A stretch of 64,000 nucleotides of DNA from Novosphingobium ginsenosidimutans (GCF_007954425.1 NZ_CP042345.1:2106001-2170000), one strand, 5' to 3'; counted from the stretch's first letter, positions 19,180-28,862 are shown. The notes: a model not told the origin generated them from the letters alone. Numbers and translations are program-made.

Positions 19180-20325
19180 TCAGGCCGCAGCCGTCCGGGC
19201 GGCAGTCGGGGCGGGCAGCGGGCTGGCCTGTTCGAGCCGGTTCCGGCCCTTGCCCTTGGCGGCGTAGAGCGCCGCGTCGGCGCGGTTGAACAGTTGGCGC
19301 CAGCTAGCTTCATCCGCCGCGGGACCATCGGCGAGGCCAATGCTGACCGTGACCTGGCGGTTGTGCGGCATCGGGGCGGTGCGGATCTCGGCCAGGATGG
19401 CCAGGGCAAGCGCTTCGGACAGGTCATCGGCGTGGCCCACCAGGGCAAATTCTTCGCCGCCGATCCGGGCGACGCTGGCGCGGATTTCGGCGATCCGGGC
19501 CAGCCGCTCGGCCACGACCTTTAGCACTTCGTCACCTTTGTCGTGGCCGTGGTCATCGTTGATCGTCTTGAAGTGATCGATGTCGACCAGCAGCAGACGA
19601 ACCGGTCCCTCGCTGCCCAGCTCAAGGGCATGATCGAGCAGCGCACGGCGGTTAAGGAGGCCCGTTAGCGGATCGGTGCGAGCAAGCTCGCGGCTATGAC
19701 GCTGGAGCGTCAAGAGATCGATCACGGTGTGAAAGTGCGATTGGACCATGTGCAGCTGAAACAGCGCCGCGATAGACAGGCTGACCGCTACGGCCAGGTC
19801 CATCCTGCTGCCCGAGGTGTACAGCAGCGCCAGCATCGGCACCAAGTTGATCAACAGGTTGAGCACGGCGGCGGTACGTGCACTTGACAGGCAGTAGGCG
19901 GTGGAGAAGGCCCCCAGCGCAACGATGATCGGATAATAGATCCGCTCGTCCGGCGGCGCACTAAGCCAAGAATGGACACACCAGGCGCTGCATATGACCG
20001 CGATCAGCGACGAACCGACAGCGGCATCGCGCACGAACCGGCGCGAGCGGCGGACCGAGGTGGCGAGACGCATATCGCGGCCCAGGCTCCACACGCCGGC
20101 CAGGCAGAACATGGCCAGCGCGGCCGGGGTGCCAAAGCGGACCCACCAGGTCGCCCCTTCAGCCGCAGCCAGTGCGCCGGTCGGCGTGGTGAGGAATAGC
20201 GCTAGAAACAGCAGGCGCGAATTGCGCTGCATCTGCACCGCGCCGCGCACCACGAATTCGTCGCGGATCGCGTCGGGTACCTGAGGCGCGAAGTAGCCCC
20301 GCAGCTTGCCCGCCAGCCTCGTCAT
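19180..20325 (-). CDS. Membrane-bound diguanylate cyclase (GGDEF)
   Basis: 381 residues from the ATG at 20325. About six hydrophobic segments occupy residues 35-200, then a GGDEF domain with DPLTGLLNRRAL, LLLVDIDHFKTINDDHGH and the active-site signature ARIGGEEFALVG near residue 305. GGEEF is a catalytically competent variant, so it should make cyclic-di-GMP from two GTP at the inner membrane. No EAL domain is present. The open frame extends upstream to 20667, but that part has no family character. It diverges from bamD. Confidence 0.9.
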   Translation of the reverse strand: MTRLAGKLRGYFAPQVPDAIRDEFVVRGAVQMQRNSRLLFLALFLTTPTGALAAAEGATWWVRFGTPAALAMFCLAGVWSLGRDMRLATSVRRSRRFVRDAAVGSSLIAVICSAWCVHSWLSAPPDERIYYPIIVALGAFSTAYCLSSARTAAVLNLLINLVPMLALLYTSGSRMDLAVAVSLSIAALFQLHMVQSHFHTVIDLLTLQRHSRELARTDPLTGLLNRRALLDHALELGSEGPVRLLLVDIDHFKTINDDHGHDKGDEVLKVVAERLARIAEIRASVARIGGEEFALVGHADDLSEALALAILAEIRTAPMPHNRQVTVSIGLADGPAADEASWRQLFNRADAALYAAKGKGRNRLEQASPLPAPTAARTAAA

Positions 20326-20551
20326 GCCGGCAGCAATAGGTAAAGCCCCTGAAATATGTCTTAAGCCGAATACTTGGATGGCACGATCCAAACGCGGCCG
20401 AATAAGTGCCGAGGCAGACCAACAGGGTGGCCAAGGGGGAAGATAGGGAGCAGACCGGGCCGCGCAGCTGATGATGAGCCAAGCGGCGGGCGGGGATAGG
20501 CTGCGCAACTTCACTTGGCGTTCAGGCAGGCTCTGGCTATAGGCTGGCGCC

Positions 20552-21361
20552 ATGCCAGGAACCCCCACCAGCCGCTCGCCGCTCAAGCTCGCCCTTTTCG
20601 CCACTGCTTCGGCGGCCTTGCTGGTTACCGCCGGGTGCGCCGGGCGGGGCAACCAGGCCAAGGACACGGCCTTTGTCGCCCGCGATGTCGATACGCTCTA
20701 CATGGCCGCGAAGGACCGGCTTGATCGCGGCGATACCAGGCTGGCCGCCGCGCTGTTTGACGAGGTGGAGCGCCAGCATCCCTATTCGCCCTGGGCCCGC
20801 CGTGCCCAGCTGATGAGCGCTTTCTCGTACTATGTGGCGCGCGATTACAACAAGGCGATCCAGTCGGCGCAGCGGTTCCTTTCGATCCATCCGGGCAACC
20901 GCGATGCGCCCTATGCCTATTACCTGATCGGCCTGAGCTATTACGAGCAGATCAGCGACGTCAGCCGTGACCAGAAAATCACCCGGCTTGCGCTCGATTC
21001 GATGAACGAGGTGGTGCGGCGCTATCCCAACACCCGTTATGCCTCTGATGCGCGGCTCAAGATCGACCTGATCAACGATCACCTGGCCGGCAAGGAAATG
21101 GAGATCGGGCGGTTCTATCAGCGTTCGGGCCGGTGGCTTGCTGCCAATCTGCGCTTCCGCAACGTGATCGAAGGCTACCAGTCGACCAGCCACACTCCCG
21201 AAGCGCTCTATCGCATGGTCGAAAGCAACCTGGCGATCGGCGTGCCGGCCGAGGCGCAGAAGGCCGCCGCCGTACTCGGTGCCAACTACCCGGGCAGCGA
21301 ATGGTACAAGAAAGCCTTCGACCTGATGCAGAAGTACGCGCCGGGCACTGCCGCAATCTAG
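20552..21361 (+). CDS. bamD: Outer membrane protein assembly factor BamD
   Basis: 269 residues. A lipoprotein signal with the lipobox LLVTAGC places the mature N-terminal Cys at about residue 29. TPR-like helical repeats follow: AAKDRLDRGDTRLAAALFDEV, YSPWARRAQLMSAFSYYVARDYNKAI, and a final YPGSEWYKKAFDLM. BamD is the essential lipoprotein partner of BamA in folding outer-membrane beta-barrels. The gene ends tail to tail with the penicillin-binding protein gene, with one base between stop codons. Confidence 0.95.
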   Translation: MPGTPTSRSPLKLALFATASAALLVTAGCAGRGNQAKDTAFVARDVDTLYMAAKDRLDRGDTRLAAALFDEVERQHPYSPWARRAQLMSAFSYYVARDYNKAIQSAQRFLSIHPGNRDAPYAYYLIGLSYYEQISDVSRDQKITRLALDSMNEVVRRYPNTRYASDARLKIDLINDHLAGKEMEIGRFYQRSGRWLAANLRFRNVIEGYQSTSHTPEALYRMVESNLAIGVPAEAQKAAAVLGANYPGSEWYKKAFDLMQKYAPGTAAI

Positions 21362-21362
21362 C

Positions 21363-23483
21363 TTAGCCGGGGCCTTGTGCCCTGCGGTTGGCCTCCGCTT
21401 CGATCCTTCGTTGCGTCTCGCGGGCAGCCTCGCTGGTCCGTGCGGAGGCTTCGCGCAGGGCGGCAGCCGCGCGGCGCTGGGCTTCGGCGGCCTCGTTCCC
21501 AAGATCGATATCGACCCCGACCGGTGTGCCGCCCACCTGGGTGCTGATCACCGCGCGACCGTTCTCGAAGCGAACCCGCGCATCGCCGAGCGGGATCTCG
21601 GGGATGGGCAGGGCTTCGGGTGCGTCGAGCGGCTCGACTGGCCCGCTGGGATTGGGCTGGGGGCGCGCAGGGGCTGGCTGCGCCCCGCGGGCGGAACGCA
21701 TGAAGTCGCGCCAGATCTTGGCTGGCAGGCCGCCCCCGGTGACTCCCTGAAGCGGGGTGTTGTCATCATTGCCAACCCACACCCCCACCACCAGATCGCC
21801 TGAATAGCCCACAAACAGGGCATCGCGATTGTCCTGGCTGGTTCCGGTCTTGCCGAAGGCCGGTCTGCCCAGGGCGGCGGCGCGGCCGGTCCCGGCTTCG
21901 ACTGTCCGGCGCAGCATGGTCTCGATATCCTCGTGCACCTGGCCCGAAAAACGGGAAGGGCCGAACACCAGCCGTTCGAACCAGCCCTGTTCCTCAACCG
22001 GAAATGCGCGCGGCTTTACCGGATAACTGTTGCCTGCCACCCCGGCATAGGCCGCGGTCAGTTCGAGCAGAGTCATCCCCGACGTACCTAGCGCCACAGA
22101 GGGATCGCCCGGATCCATCGGCGCGGTCACCCCCATAGCCCGCGCCAGGGCTATCACCTTGAGATCGCCGACCTGGCTGAACAGCCGGACCGTGGCGACA
22201 TTGCTAGAAGTGGCGAAGGCATCGCGCAGGGTGATCGTGTCCGAATACCGATCGGCGTAGTTCTTCGGCCGGTAGCCGCCGGTCAGGATCGGGCGGTTGT
22301 CGATCCGATCGTCCGGCTTCCAACCATTCTTGAGCGCGGCCAGGTAGACGAACAGCTTAAAGGTTGAGCCAGGCTGGCGCCGCGCCTGGGTGGCGCGGTT
22401 AAAGGGCGATGCCGCATAGTCGCGCCCGCCGACCATCGCCACAACTTCGCCGCTCGGACGCATTGCCACCAGTGCGGCCTGGGCCTGGCCAAGCCCGGCC
22501 CGGGCGATGGCATTGCGCGCGGCGCGCTGCAGGCGGGTGTCGAGCGTGGTCCGCAACGTCTCACGCGCATAGCCGCTTTCGTTTTCGGCGCGGATTTGCG
22601 GCAGCACCCAGTCCGCGAAATAGGTTCCGCTGGGAAGGTCGTTGCGGTTGCGCAGATCAAGTTGGGGGTAAGGCATCCCGGCGGCGGCACTTGCGGTCAG
22701 GTATCCTTCAGCCACCATCGCCGCCTTGACCAGCTCCATACGCTTTTTTGCTGCGGCATAGTTTCGCGTCGGAGCCAGGCGGGTTGGCGCCTGGACCAGC
22801 CCTGCCAGCATTGCGGCCTGTGCGGGTGTCAGCTTTTCCGGCTGGCGATAGAAGTAGTGCAGCGACGCCGCCCGCAGACCATAGGTATTGTCGCCGAAAT
22901 AGGCGTTCGACAGATAGCGCTCGAGGATTTCATCCTTGCTCAGCCAGGCCTCCAGCCAAAATGCGATCAGCGCTTCACGCGCCTTGCGGGTCAGGCTCCG
23001 CTCGGGCGTAAGGAAGGTGAACTTGGCGAGCTGCTGGGTGATCGTGCTGCCGCCCTGGGTGCGGCTTGAGGTGATGTTGCTTGCCACTGCCCGAGCAATC
23101 GAGCGCGGATCGACCCCCCAGTGCGAATAGAACCGCCGGTCTTCGATCGCGATGAAGGCCTGCTTGACGTGCGGCGGCAGCTCGGCCGCCTTTACCGGCT
23201 TGTCGACGATCGCCCCGTTGCGCGCAAACGGCGTGCCATCGGCGGCGAGCAGGGTAATCTGCGGCGGGGCGATCGGCTCCAGCGATTTGGACAGCGGCGC
23301 AGTCAGCGCCAACCAGGCGATCAGCAGCGCAAAGAGCAGCAACATCGCCTGAAGTGAGCGCTTGAGCCACCACCACTTGCCGCGTGCCGGAACCGGCAGC
23401 GGCGCTGGTTCGCCGCCCTCGTGCGGGGGCAACGCGCCAGGGGACAGATGCGGATCGCGATCGCCCGGCCGCAATTCGTTCAT
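21363..23483 (-). CDS. PBP1a-family bifunctional penicillin-binding protein
   Basis: 706 residues from the ATG at 23483. A Pro-rich cytoplasmic stretch and one transmembrane segment (near residues 40-60) precede the glycosyltransferase 51 domain (AIEDRRFYSHWGVDPRSIAR, GGSTITQQLAK). The transpeptidase domain has the SxxK motif in QPGSTFKLFVYL, SSN, and KTGT in FGKTGTSQDNRDALFVGYSG. It polymerises and cross-links peptidoglycan. The C-terminal 70 residues are Pro/Ala/Glu-rich and end in a coiled-coil-like, Arg-rich tail. The frame runs upstream to 23618, but the chosen start fits the family. Confidence 0.93.
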   Translation of the reverse strand: MNELRPGDRDPHLSPGALPPHEGGEPAPLPVPARGKWWWLKRSLQAMLLLFALLIAWLALTAPLSKSLEPIAPPQITLLAADGTPFARNGAIVDKPVKAAELPPHVKQAFIAIEDRRFYSHWGVDPRSIARAVASNITSSRTQGGSTITQQLAKFTFLTPERSLTRKAREALIAFWLEAWLSKDEILERYLSNAYFGDNTYGLRAASLHYFYRQPEKLTPAQAAMLAGLVQAPTRLAPTRNYAAAKKRMELVKAAMVAEGYLTASAAAGMPYPQLDLRNRNDLPSGTYFADWVLPQIRAENESGYARETLRTTLDTRLQRAARNAIARAGLGQAQAALVAMRPSGEVVAMVGGRDYAASPFNRATQARRQPGSTFKLFVYLAALKNGWKPDDRIDNRPILTGGYRPKNYADRYSDTITLRDAFATSSNVATVRLFSQVGDLKVIALARAMGVTAPMDPGDPSVALGTSGMTLLELTAAYAGVAGNSYPVKPRAFPVEEQGWFERLVFGPSRFSGQVHEDIETMLRRTVEAGTGRAAALGRPAFGKTGTSQDNRDALFVGYSGDLVVGVWVGNDDNTPLQGVTGGGLPAKIWRDFMRSARGAQPAPARPQPNPSGPVEPLDAPEALPIPEIPLGDARVRFENGRAVISTQVGGTPVGVDIDLGNEAAEAQRRAAAALREASARTSEAARETQRRIEAEANRRAQGPG

Positions 23484-23719
23484 CGGCGATGTCCGGAAGG
23501 TCTTGCCAAACAGGCCCAAGACAATGCTGCTCCCTTGCCGAACGTGGCGTAAACCGTCGGCAACGATATCGGCGCACCTGGGGCGGTTGTGAAGAGGCAA
23601 CCCCGCGAATGTCGTCATCGCATCGACCAGCGCAGTTGGCCACCGTTCCGGTCGCTGGTGAAACGGTTTCTACTCCGCAGGTTGACATTTGGGTCCAGCG
23701 GGCGCTGAATTGCGCCAAG

Positions 23720-24154
23720 ATGCTTTCGCAGAAGACCCGCTATACCATCCGTGCGCTCCAGCACCTGGCTGACCACTATCGCGAAGGGCCGATCCGGCTC
23801 GACGCGATTGCCGAGGCGCAGAACATTCCGCGCAAGTTCCTGACCGTGATCCTCTCGGAAATGGGGCGAGAGGGGCTGGTCGTCTCGACCCGCGGGCGCG
23901 ATGGCGGCTACGAGTTGGCGCTGCCCCCGGTCGACATTCGCTATGGCGATATCATCCGCCTGACGCGGGGCAGCCTGGCGCTGGTTCCTTGCGCCAGTCG
24001 CAATGCGCATGAGCAGTGCCAGAACTGCCTGCCCGAAGCCGAATGCCGCCTGCGCGGGCTGATGCTGACCCTGCGTGACGAAATGGCGACCATGCTCGAT
24101 CGCATGACCCTGGCCGATCCGATCACACTCGAACCGCCTTTCGCAGACGCCTGA
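23720..24154 (+). CDS. Rrf2-family transcriptional regulator with cysteine cluster
   Basis: 144 residues from the ATG at 23720. The winged helix is typical of Rrf2/IscR/CymR: LSQKTRYTIRALQHLADHY, then IAEAQNIPRKFLTVILSEMGREGLVVSTRGRDGGYEL. Four cysteines follow in PCASRNAHEQCQNCLPEAECRL at about residues 93-114, a spacing that could hold an iron-sulfur cluster as in IscR-type members. It stands upstream of a YezD-like gene and a TonB receptor, an arrangement that suggests control of sulfur or metal acquisition. Cluster binding is inferred. Confidence 0.9.
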   Translation: MLSQKTRYTIRALQHLADHYREGPIRLDAIAEAQNIPRKFLTVILSEMGREGLVVSTRGRDGGYELALPPVDIRYGDIIRLTRGSLALVPCASRNAHEQCQNCLPEAECRLRGLMLTLRDEMATMLDRMTLADPITLEPPFADA

Positions 24155-24221
24155 TCTGCCGCGCTTTCAAGCTGCCGCAAGAAAGCGGCGCTTCGTCGGC
24201 GGCAAATAAAAACTACATTGT

Positions 24222-24242
24222 CTATCGAAATGGTGGAGATAG
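24222..24242. promoter_or_regulatory. Short inverted repeat upstream of the YezD-like gene
   Basis: CTATC and GATAG arms separated by 11 bases, within the AT-rich 110-base gap between the Rrf2 gene and the small downstream gene. A possible promoter (TTGTCT at 24219) overlaps it. It could be an Rrf2-type operator, but the arms are short and chance is not excluded. Confidence 0.3.
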
Positions 24243-24266
24243 TTTGCGGGCGAAAGGAATCGTCCG

Positions 24267-24449
24267 ATGCAACGCTCTCGCCCCCTGCCGGCCCGCCAGC
24301 CGAACCCTGCGCCGAGTGATGCCACCGAAGCCGCGCTGCGCGCTGCGGCCGAAGCGATCGGACGGTTGCAATTCGGGGTGGTCCAGCTGGTCGTTCACGA
24401 CGGCCGGGTGGTCCAGCTTGAGGTAACGGAGCGCCAGCGCTTCGCCTGA
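24267..24449 (+). CDS. YezD-family (DUF2292) small protein
   Basis: 60 residues. The C-terminal half, AIGRLQFGVVQLVVHDGRVVQLEVTER, matches the DUF2292/YezD pattern of an amphipathic helix followed by a small beta sheet ending in QxExTEK/R. Family members are found beside sulfur-assimilation and TonB-receptor genes in many proteobacteria; their biochemical role is unknown. AAGGA seven bases upstream of the ATG supports the start. It sits between the Rrf2 regulator and the receptor gene, all on one strand. Confidence 0.78.
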   Translation: MQRSRPLPARQPNPAPSDATEAALRAAAEAIGRLQFGVVQLVVHDGRVVQLEVTERQRFA

Positions 24450-24547
24450 CCAGTTCGCGGGGCCGGCGGCGCATGGCCGGCCCCGCAACCCATTTCCCGC
24501 AGACCGGACCACCGGATGCGACCCGACCCAAACCTTGGAGCCGAGTC

Positions 24548-27037
24548 ATGCATCCGTTCGTCCGTTCTGTCCTGCTGGCCAGCGCCGTTGCGCTGCCCGC
24601 CACTGCCTATGCCGATCCTGTCGTAACTGACGCAGCTGCCGAAGCCGCCGCGCCTGCCGCGCAGGATGGCGATGAAACGACCGCCACGACCGCCAGCAGC
24701 GACGTGATCATCGTCACCGCCCGCCGCCGTCAGGAAACGGCTCAGTCGGTGCCGCTGGCGATTTCCGTAATCCGCGGGGATTCGATTGAATCGACCGGCA
24801 ACTTCAATGTGGTGAAGCTCCAGCAGCTGGCCCCGACGCTTCAGGTCTATACCTCCAACCCGCGCAACACCTCGGTCAATATCCGCGGCCTTGGGGTGCC
24901 GTTCGGCCTCACCAGCGACGGGTTCGAACAAGGCGTCGGGATCTATGTCGACGATGTCTACAACTCCCGCGTCGCTGCCGCGACGTTCGACTTCCTTGAT
25001 GTCGAGCAGGTCGAGGTGCTGCGCGGGCCGCAGGGCACGCTCTATGGCAAGAACACTACCGCCGGGGCGATCAACATCACCACCAACCAGCCGACCTTCG
25101 AGTTCGAGGGGCAGGCGGAGCTGAGCGTTGGCAACCTCTCCTATCGCCAGGCCAAGGCAGCAGTCTCGGGCCCGCTCTCGGACAGACTGGCCGCGCGCAT
25201 CGCTGTCGCCACCACCAGCCGGCGCGGGACGCTCTACAACACCCGCACCCAGCGCTGGATTAACGAGCAGGATAACCTAGGCCTGCGCGGTCAGCTGCTG
25301 TTCAAGCCGAATGACGATCTAAGCATCACCCTGTCGGGCGATTACAGCACGCAGGATCCCTATGGCTTTGGCACCGCCTTCGTTCGCGTCGGCACCACCC
25401 AGCGCGCCTTGAACCGCCAGTACGAGGCTTTGGTTGCAGCGATCAATGCCGCCAATCCGGGCCGCAACTATGCGGTGCCCAGCCGCAACATCTATGACCG
25501 GCTCACCGATATCGATGCCACCCTGCAGGCCGGCAACAAGATCGGCGGCGCTTCACTGCGGGTGAAGTGGGATCTGGGCAGCGGCACTTTCACCTCGATC
25601 TCGGCCTGGCGGTTCTGGGATTGGAAACCGCAGAACGATCGCGACTTTACCGGCCTGTCAATCGTGTCGAAGTCGCAGAACCCCTCGCAGCAGGATCAGT
25701 ACAGCCAGGAATTCCGCTACAACTATTCCGGCGACAAGCTTGACTTCGTGGTCGGCCTGTTCGGCTTCAAGCAGCGGATCGATACGCAAGGGACCGAGCA
25801 GCAGGGCAGCGATGCTAGCCGCTGGAGCCTGACCGGCGCCCAGGCCGCCGACGCCTCGATCCTGGCTGGCCTGACTGCCAGCAACACCCAGTACCTCAAA
25901 AGCGACAGCGCCGCGCTCTATGGCCAGGTCAGCTACAAGGTGACGCCCGAACTGACCATCCAGCCCGGTGTGCGGATCAATTACGACAAGAAGGAAGGCT
26001 TCTATCAGCGCGTGGTGACCACCGGCGCGGGTACGGTGATCGCCTGCAACCCGGTGCCTGCAGCCGGGACGGTGCTGGCCGCGCAGTGCGGGGTCTACCA
26101 GCCGCAGAGCACCGCGCCATCGGTCAGTGACTGGAACTTCAGTTACGATCTCAACCTGAACTACAAGCTGGCGCGCGACGTGCTGGCCTATGCGACCTAT
26201 GCCAAGAGCTTCAAGACTGTCGGCATCAACCAGAACGGCCTGCCGCTCAACAGCGCGACCAACCTGCCCGATCTGTCGGCCGGTACGGTCAAGCCGGAAT
26301 CGGTCAACCATTTCGAGATCGGTCTCAAGACTTCGTTCCTGAACCGGCTGGCAACCTTCAATATCGCCGCCTTCCGCACCACGATCGACGATTTCCAGGC
26401 GACGGTGAACGGCGGCCAGTTCGGCACGGTGCGCGGCTATCTTGCCAATGCCGAGCGGGTCCGCTCACAGGGGTTTGAGGCGGACTTCAAGATCCGCACG
26501 AGTGATCGGTTCACCGCCTACACCAACCTGGCTTACACCGATGCCAAGTATGTGAAGTTCACCAATGCGCCGTGCCCGCCCGAGCTCTCCGGCGGTACAC
26601 TGCAGCCGGTGGGCGCCACGCCGGACTATTCCAACGCCGGGCGGCCGGGCACGCTCAGCCCGCGCCAGTGCGACATTTCCGGCCAGGGCCTGCCCGGCGT
26701 CTCGAAGTGGTCGTTCTCCTATGGGGCAGAGGCCAACACCCCGGTTACACTGCTGGGCAAGGACGGGCAGGTCTATTTCGGGATCGACGGCAACTATCGC
26801 TCGGACTGGAACTCCAACGCCTCGCCCTCGATCTATACCAAGGTCGATGGCTATGCCTTGACCAACTTCCGCCTGGGCTTCAGGAGCGAAGGGGTCGAGC
26901 TGTTCGGCTGGGTCCGCAACGCCTTCGACGTGAACTACATTGAGCTGCTCCAGGTCGCACCGGGCAATGTCGGGCTGATTGCCGGCACACCGGGGGACCA
27001 GCGCACTTTCGGGGCGACGCTCAAGCTTTCACTCTGA
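24548..27037 (+). CDS. TonB-dependent outer-membrane receptor
   Basis: 829 residues from the ATG at 24548, which has GGAG upstream and gives a proper signal peptide (HPFVRSVLLASAVALPATAYA). The TonB box region VIIVTARRRQETAQ starts the plug, which contains VNIRGLG and EVLRGPQGTLYGKNTTAGAI. The rest is a 22-strand barrel ending in a terminal aromatic-type strand (FGATLKLSL). It imports a large or scarce ligand across the outer membrane using TonB energy. The nearby Rrf2 and YezD genes point to a sulfur-containing or organic ligand, but the substrate is not evident. Confidence 0.92.
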   Translation: MHPFVRSVLLASAVALPATAYADPVVTDAAAEAAAPAAQDGDETTATTASSDVIIVTARRRQETAQSVPLAISVIRGDSIESTGNFNVVKLQQLAPTLQVYTSNPRNTSVNIRGLGVPFGLTSDGFEQGVGIYVDDVYNSRVAAATFDFLDVEQVEVLRGPQGTLYGKNTTAGAINITTNQPTFEFEGQAELSVGNLSYRQAKAAVSGPLSDRLAARIAVATTSRRGTLYNTRTQRWINEQDNLGLRGQLLFKPNDDLSITLSGDYSTQDPYGFGTAFVRVGTTQRALNRQYEALVAAINAANPGRNYAVPSRNIYDRLTDIDATLQAGNKIGGASLRVKWDLGSGTFTSISAWRFWDWKPQNDRDFTGLSIVSKSQNPSQQDQYSQEFRYNYSGDKLDFVVGLFGFKQRIDTQGTEQQGSDASRWSLTGAQAADASILAGLTASNTQYLKSDSAALYGQVSYKVTPELTIQPGVRINYDKKEGFYQRVVTTGAGTVIACNPVPAAGTVLAAQCGVYQPQSTAPSVSDWNFSYDLNLNYKLARDVLAYATYAKSFKTVGINQNGLPLNSATNLPDLSAGTVKPESVNHFEIGLKTSFLNRLATFNIAAFRTTIDDFQATVNGGQFGTVRGYLANAERVRSQGFEADFKIRTSDRFTAYTNLAYTDAKYVKFTNAPCPPELSGGTLQPVGATPDYSNAGRPGTLSPRQCDISGQGLPGVSKWSFSYGAEANTPVTLLGKDGQVYFGIDGNYRSDWNSNASPSIYTKVDGYALTNFRLGFRSEGVELFGWVRNAFDVNYIELLQVAPGNVGLIAGTPGDQRTFGATLKLSL

Positions 27038-27043
27038 CCAGTT

Positions 27044-27065
27044 CCCCTCCCGCATGCGGGAGGGG
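27044..27065. repeat. 22-bp perfect palindrome (GC-rich dispersed repeat, copy 1)
   Basis: Arms CCCCTCCCGCA and TGCGGGAGGGG are fully complementary with no loop. It begins seven bases after the TonB receptor stop codon and may act as its terminator despite lacking a T-run. A near-identical hairpin lies 52 bases further on. The pattern resembles dispersed REP-like repeats common in alphaproteobacterial gaps. Confidence 0.7.
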
Positions 27066-27117
27066 TTAGAGGAGGGCTTGTGCCTCGGCAGCTGGGAAGT
27101 AACAGACCCTCCCCCGA

Positions 27118-27139
27118 CCCCTCCCGCAAGCGGGAGGGG
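27118..27139. repeat. Perfect 10-bp-stem hairpin (GC-rich dispersed repeat, copy 2)
   Basis: Arms CCCCTCCCGC and GCGGGAGGGG with loop AA. Together with copy 1 it forms a paired unit of about 96 bp between the receptor gene and recN, like a bacterial interspersed mosaic element. The inner segment contains complementary pyrimidine/purine tracts, so the whole unit can fold. Confidence 0.7.
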
Positions 27140-27197
27140 AGATTGTGGAGCACGGGCTTTGCCGTGCGCGGAAAAGTGGCTAGAACAGTCCGCGAAC

Positions 27198-28862
27198 ATG
27201 CTGACGCGCCTTTCCATCCGCAATGTCGTTTTGATCGAGGCGCTCGACCTCGATTTTGCGGGCGGGCTGGGCGTGCTGACCGGAGAGACCGGGGCGGGCA
27301 AATCGATCCTGCTTGATGCCCTTGGGCTGGTACTGGGCGACCGGGCGGATTCCGGGCTGGTCCGCGCCGGGGAAGACCAGGCCAGCGTTACCGCCAGCTT
27401 TGAATTCACGCGCTTGCCCGATGTGGTGAAGGCGGCGCTGGCTGAGGCAGAGGTTGATGTCGAGCCGGGCGAGCCGCTGATCCTCAAGCGCCGGGTTAAG
27501 GCGGATGGCGGCTCCAAGGCCTTCATCAACGATCAGCCGGTCGGCGTCGCCCTGCTGCGCGAACTGGCACCGGCACTGGTAGAGCTGCACGGCCAGCACG
27601 ATGACCGCGGCCTCGTCAATCCGCGCGGTCACCGGGCGCTGCTCGATCGCTATTGCGGCGGCGATGCGGCGGGGGTGGACCTGGCCTGGCGCGAATGGCG
27701 CACGCGGGTCGAGGCGCTGGCGGCGGCCCATGCTGCCCTTGATCAGGCGGCGGCAGATCGCGACCTGATTGTCGCCCACCTGGCCGAACTCGCCGCGCTC
27801 GAACCGGCCGAGGGCGAGGAAGAGGAATTGGCCAGCGCCCGCGCCGATATGCAGAAGGGCGAGCGCCTCTCGGGCGACCTTGCCGAACTGCAGCACCTTT
27901 GGGCCGGATCGGATTCGGCGCTGGCGGCGCTGCGCGGCGCGGCGCGGCGGCTGGACCGGATTGCGCCGGAACATCCCCTGCTGGCCGAGGCGCTCGCCGC
28001 GCTCGACCGTGCCGTGATCGAAGCCAGCGAGGCGGAGGACCGGCTGGCCCGCGCGGCCGAGGCGCTCAGCCACGATCCCGCGATGCTCGACCGGATCGAA
28101 ACCCGTCTGTTCGACCTGCGCGCTGCCGCCCGCAAGCATCATTGCACCGTCGATGAACTGCCCGCCAAGATGCGGTCCCTGCGCGCCGCGCTCGATGCGA
28201 TCGAGGGCGGCGACGCCGATCTGGCCGCACTTGAGGCAGCCGCCGCAAAGGCGGGCGAGGACTATCGCGCCAAGGCCGAAGCACTTTCGGCCACGCGCCA
28301 GGCCGCAGCGGGCAAGCTCGATGCGGCCGTTGCAGCTGAACTGGCCCCGCTCAAGCTCGACGCGGCGAAGTTCCGCACCAGCGTCAACCCGCTGCCAGAG
28401 GACCGCTGGGGTCCATCCGGGATCGACGCGGTCGAATTCCTGATCAGCACCAACCCCGGCGCGGACTTTGCCCCGCTGGCCAAGATCGCCTCGGGCGGCG
28501 AACTTTCGCGCTTCATCCTCGCGCTCAAGGTCGCGCTGGCCGAGCAGGGCGGGGCGGCAACCGTGATCTTCGACGAGATTGACCGCGGCGTTGGCGGGGC
28601 GGTCGCCAGCGCGATCGGTGAACGGCTGGCGCGGCTGGCCAGCGGCGGGCAATTGCTGGCCGTCACCCACAGCCCGCAGGTCGCGGCGCGGGGCAGCCAG
28701 CATTACATGATCGCCAAGTCGAGCGAGGGCACGGTGACGCGGACCTCGGTCGTGCTGCTGGATAGCGCCGGACGGCAGGAGGAAATCGCGCGGATGCTGT
28801 CCGGTGCAGAGGTTACCGCCGAAGCACGGGCCCAGGCGGATCGGCTGCTGGAGGGGGTGTGA
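27198..28862 (+). CDS. recN: DNA repair protein RecN
   Basis: 554 residues from the ATG at 27198. An SMC-like ATPase: RLSIRNVVLIEALDLDF at the start, Walker A GETGAGKSILLDALG near 29, signature SGGELSRFILALK near 433, and Walker B TVIFDEIDRGVGG near 455. The middle is a long Ala/Glu/Arg-rich coiled coil. RecN acts in double-strand-break repair and sister-chromatid cohesion. The open frame extends upstream to 26979 through the repeat region, which is not coding. It overlaps the following GNAT gene by GTGA. Confidence 0.96.
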   Translation: MLTRLSIRNVVLIEALDLDFAGGLGVLTGETGAGKSILLDALGLVLGDRADSGLVRAGEDQASVTASFEFTRLPDVVKAALAEAEVDVEPGEPLILKRRVKADGGSKAFINDQPVGVALLRELAPALVELHGQHDDRGLVNPRGHRALLDRYCGGDAAGVDLAWREWRTRVEALAAAHAALDQAAADRDLIVAHLAELAALEPAEGEEEELASARADMQKGERLSGDLAELQHLWAGSDSALAALRGAARRLDRIAPEHPLLAEALAALDRAVIEASEAEDRLARAAEALSHDPAMLDRIETRLFDLRAAARKHHCTVDELPAKMRSLRAALDAIEGGDADLAALEAAAAKAGEDYRAKAEALSATRQAAAGKLDAAVAAELAPLKLDAAKFRTSVNPLPEDRWGPSGIDAVEFLISTNPGADFAPLAKIASGGELSRFILALKVALAEQGGAATVIFDEIDRGVGGAVASAIGERLARLASGGQLLAVTHSPQVAARGSQHYMIAKSSEGTVTRTSVVLLDSAGRQEEIARMLSGAEVTAEARAQADRLLEGV

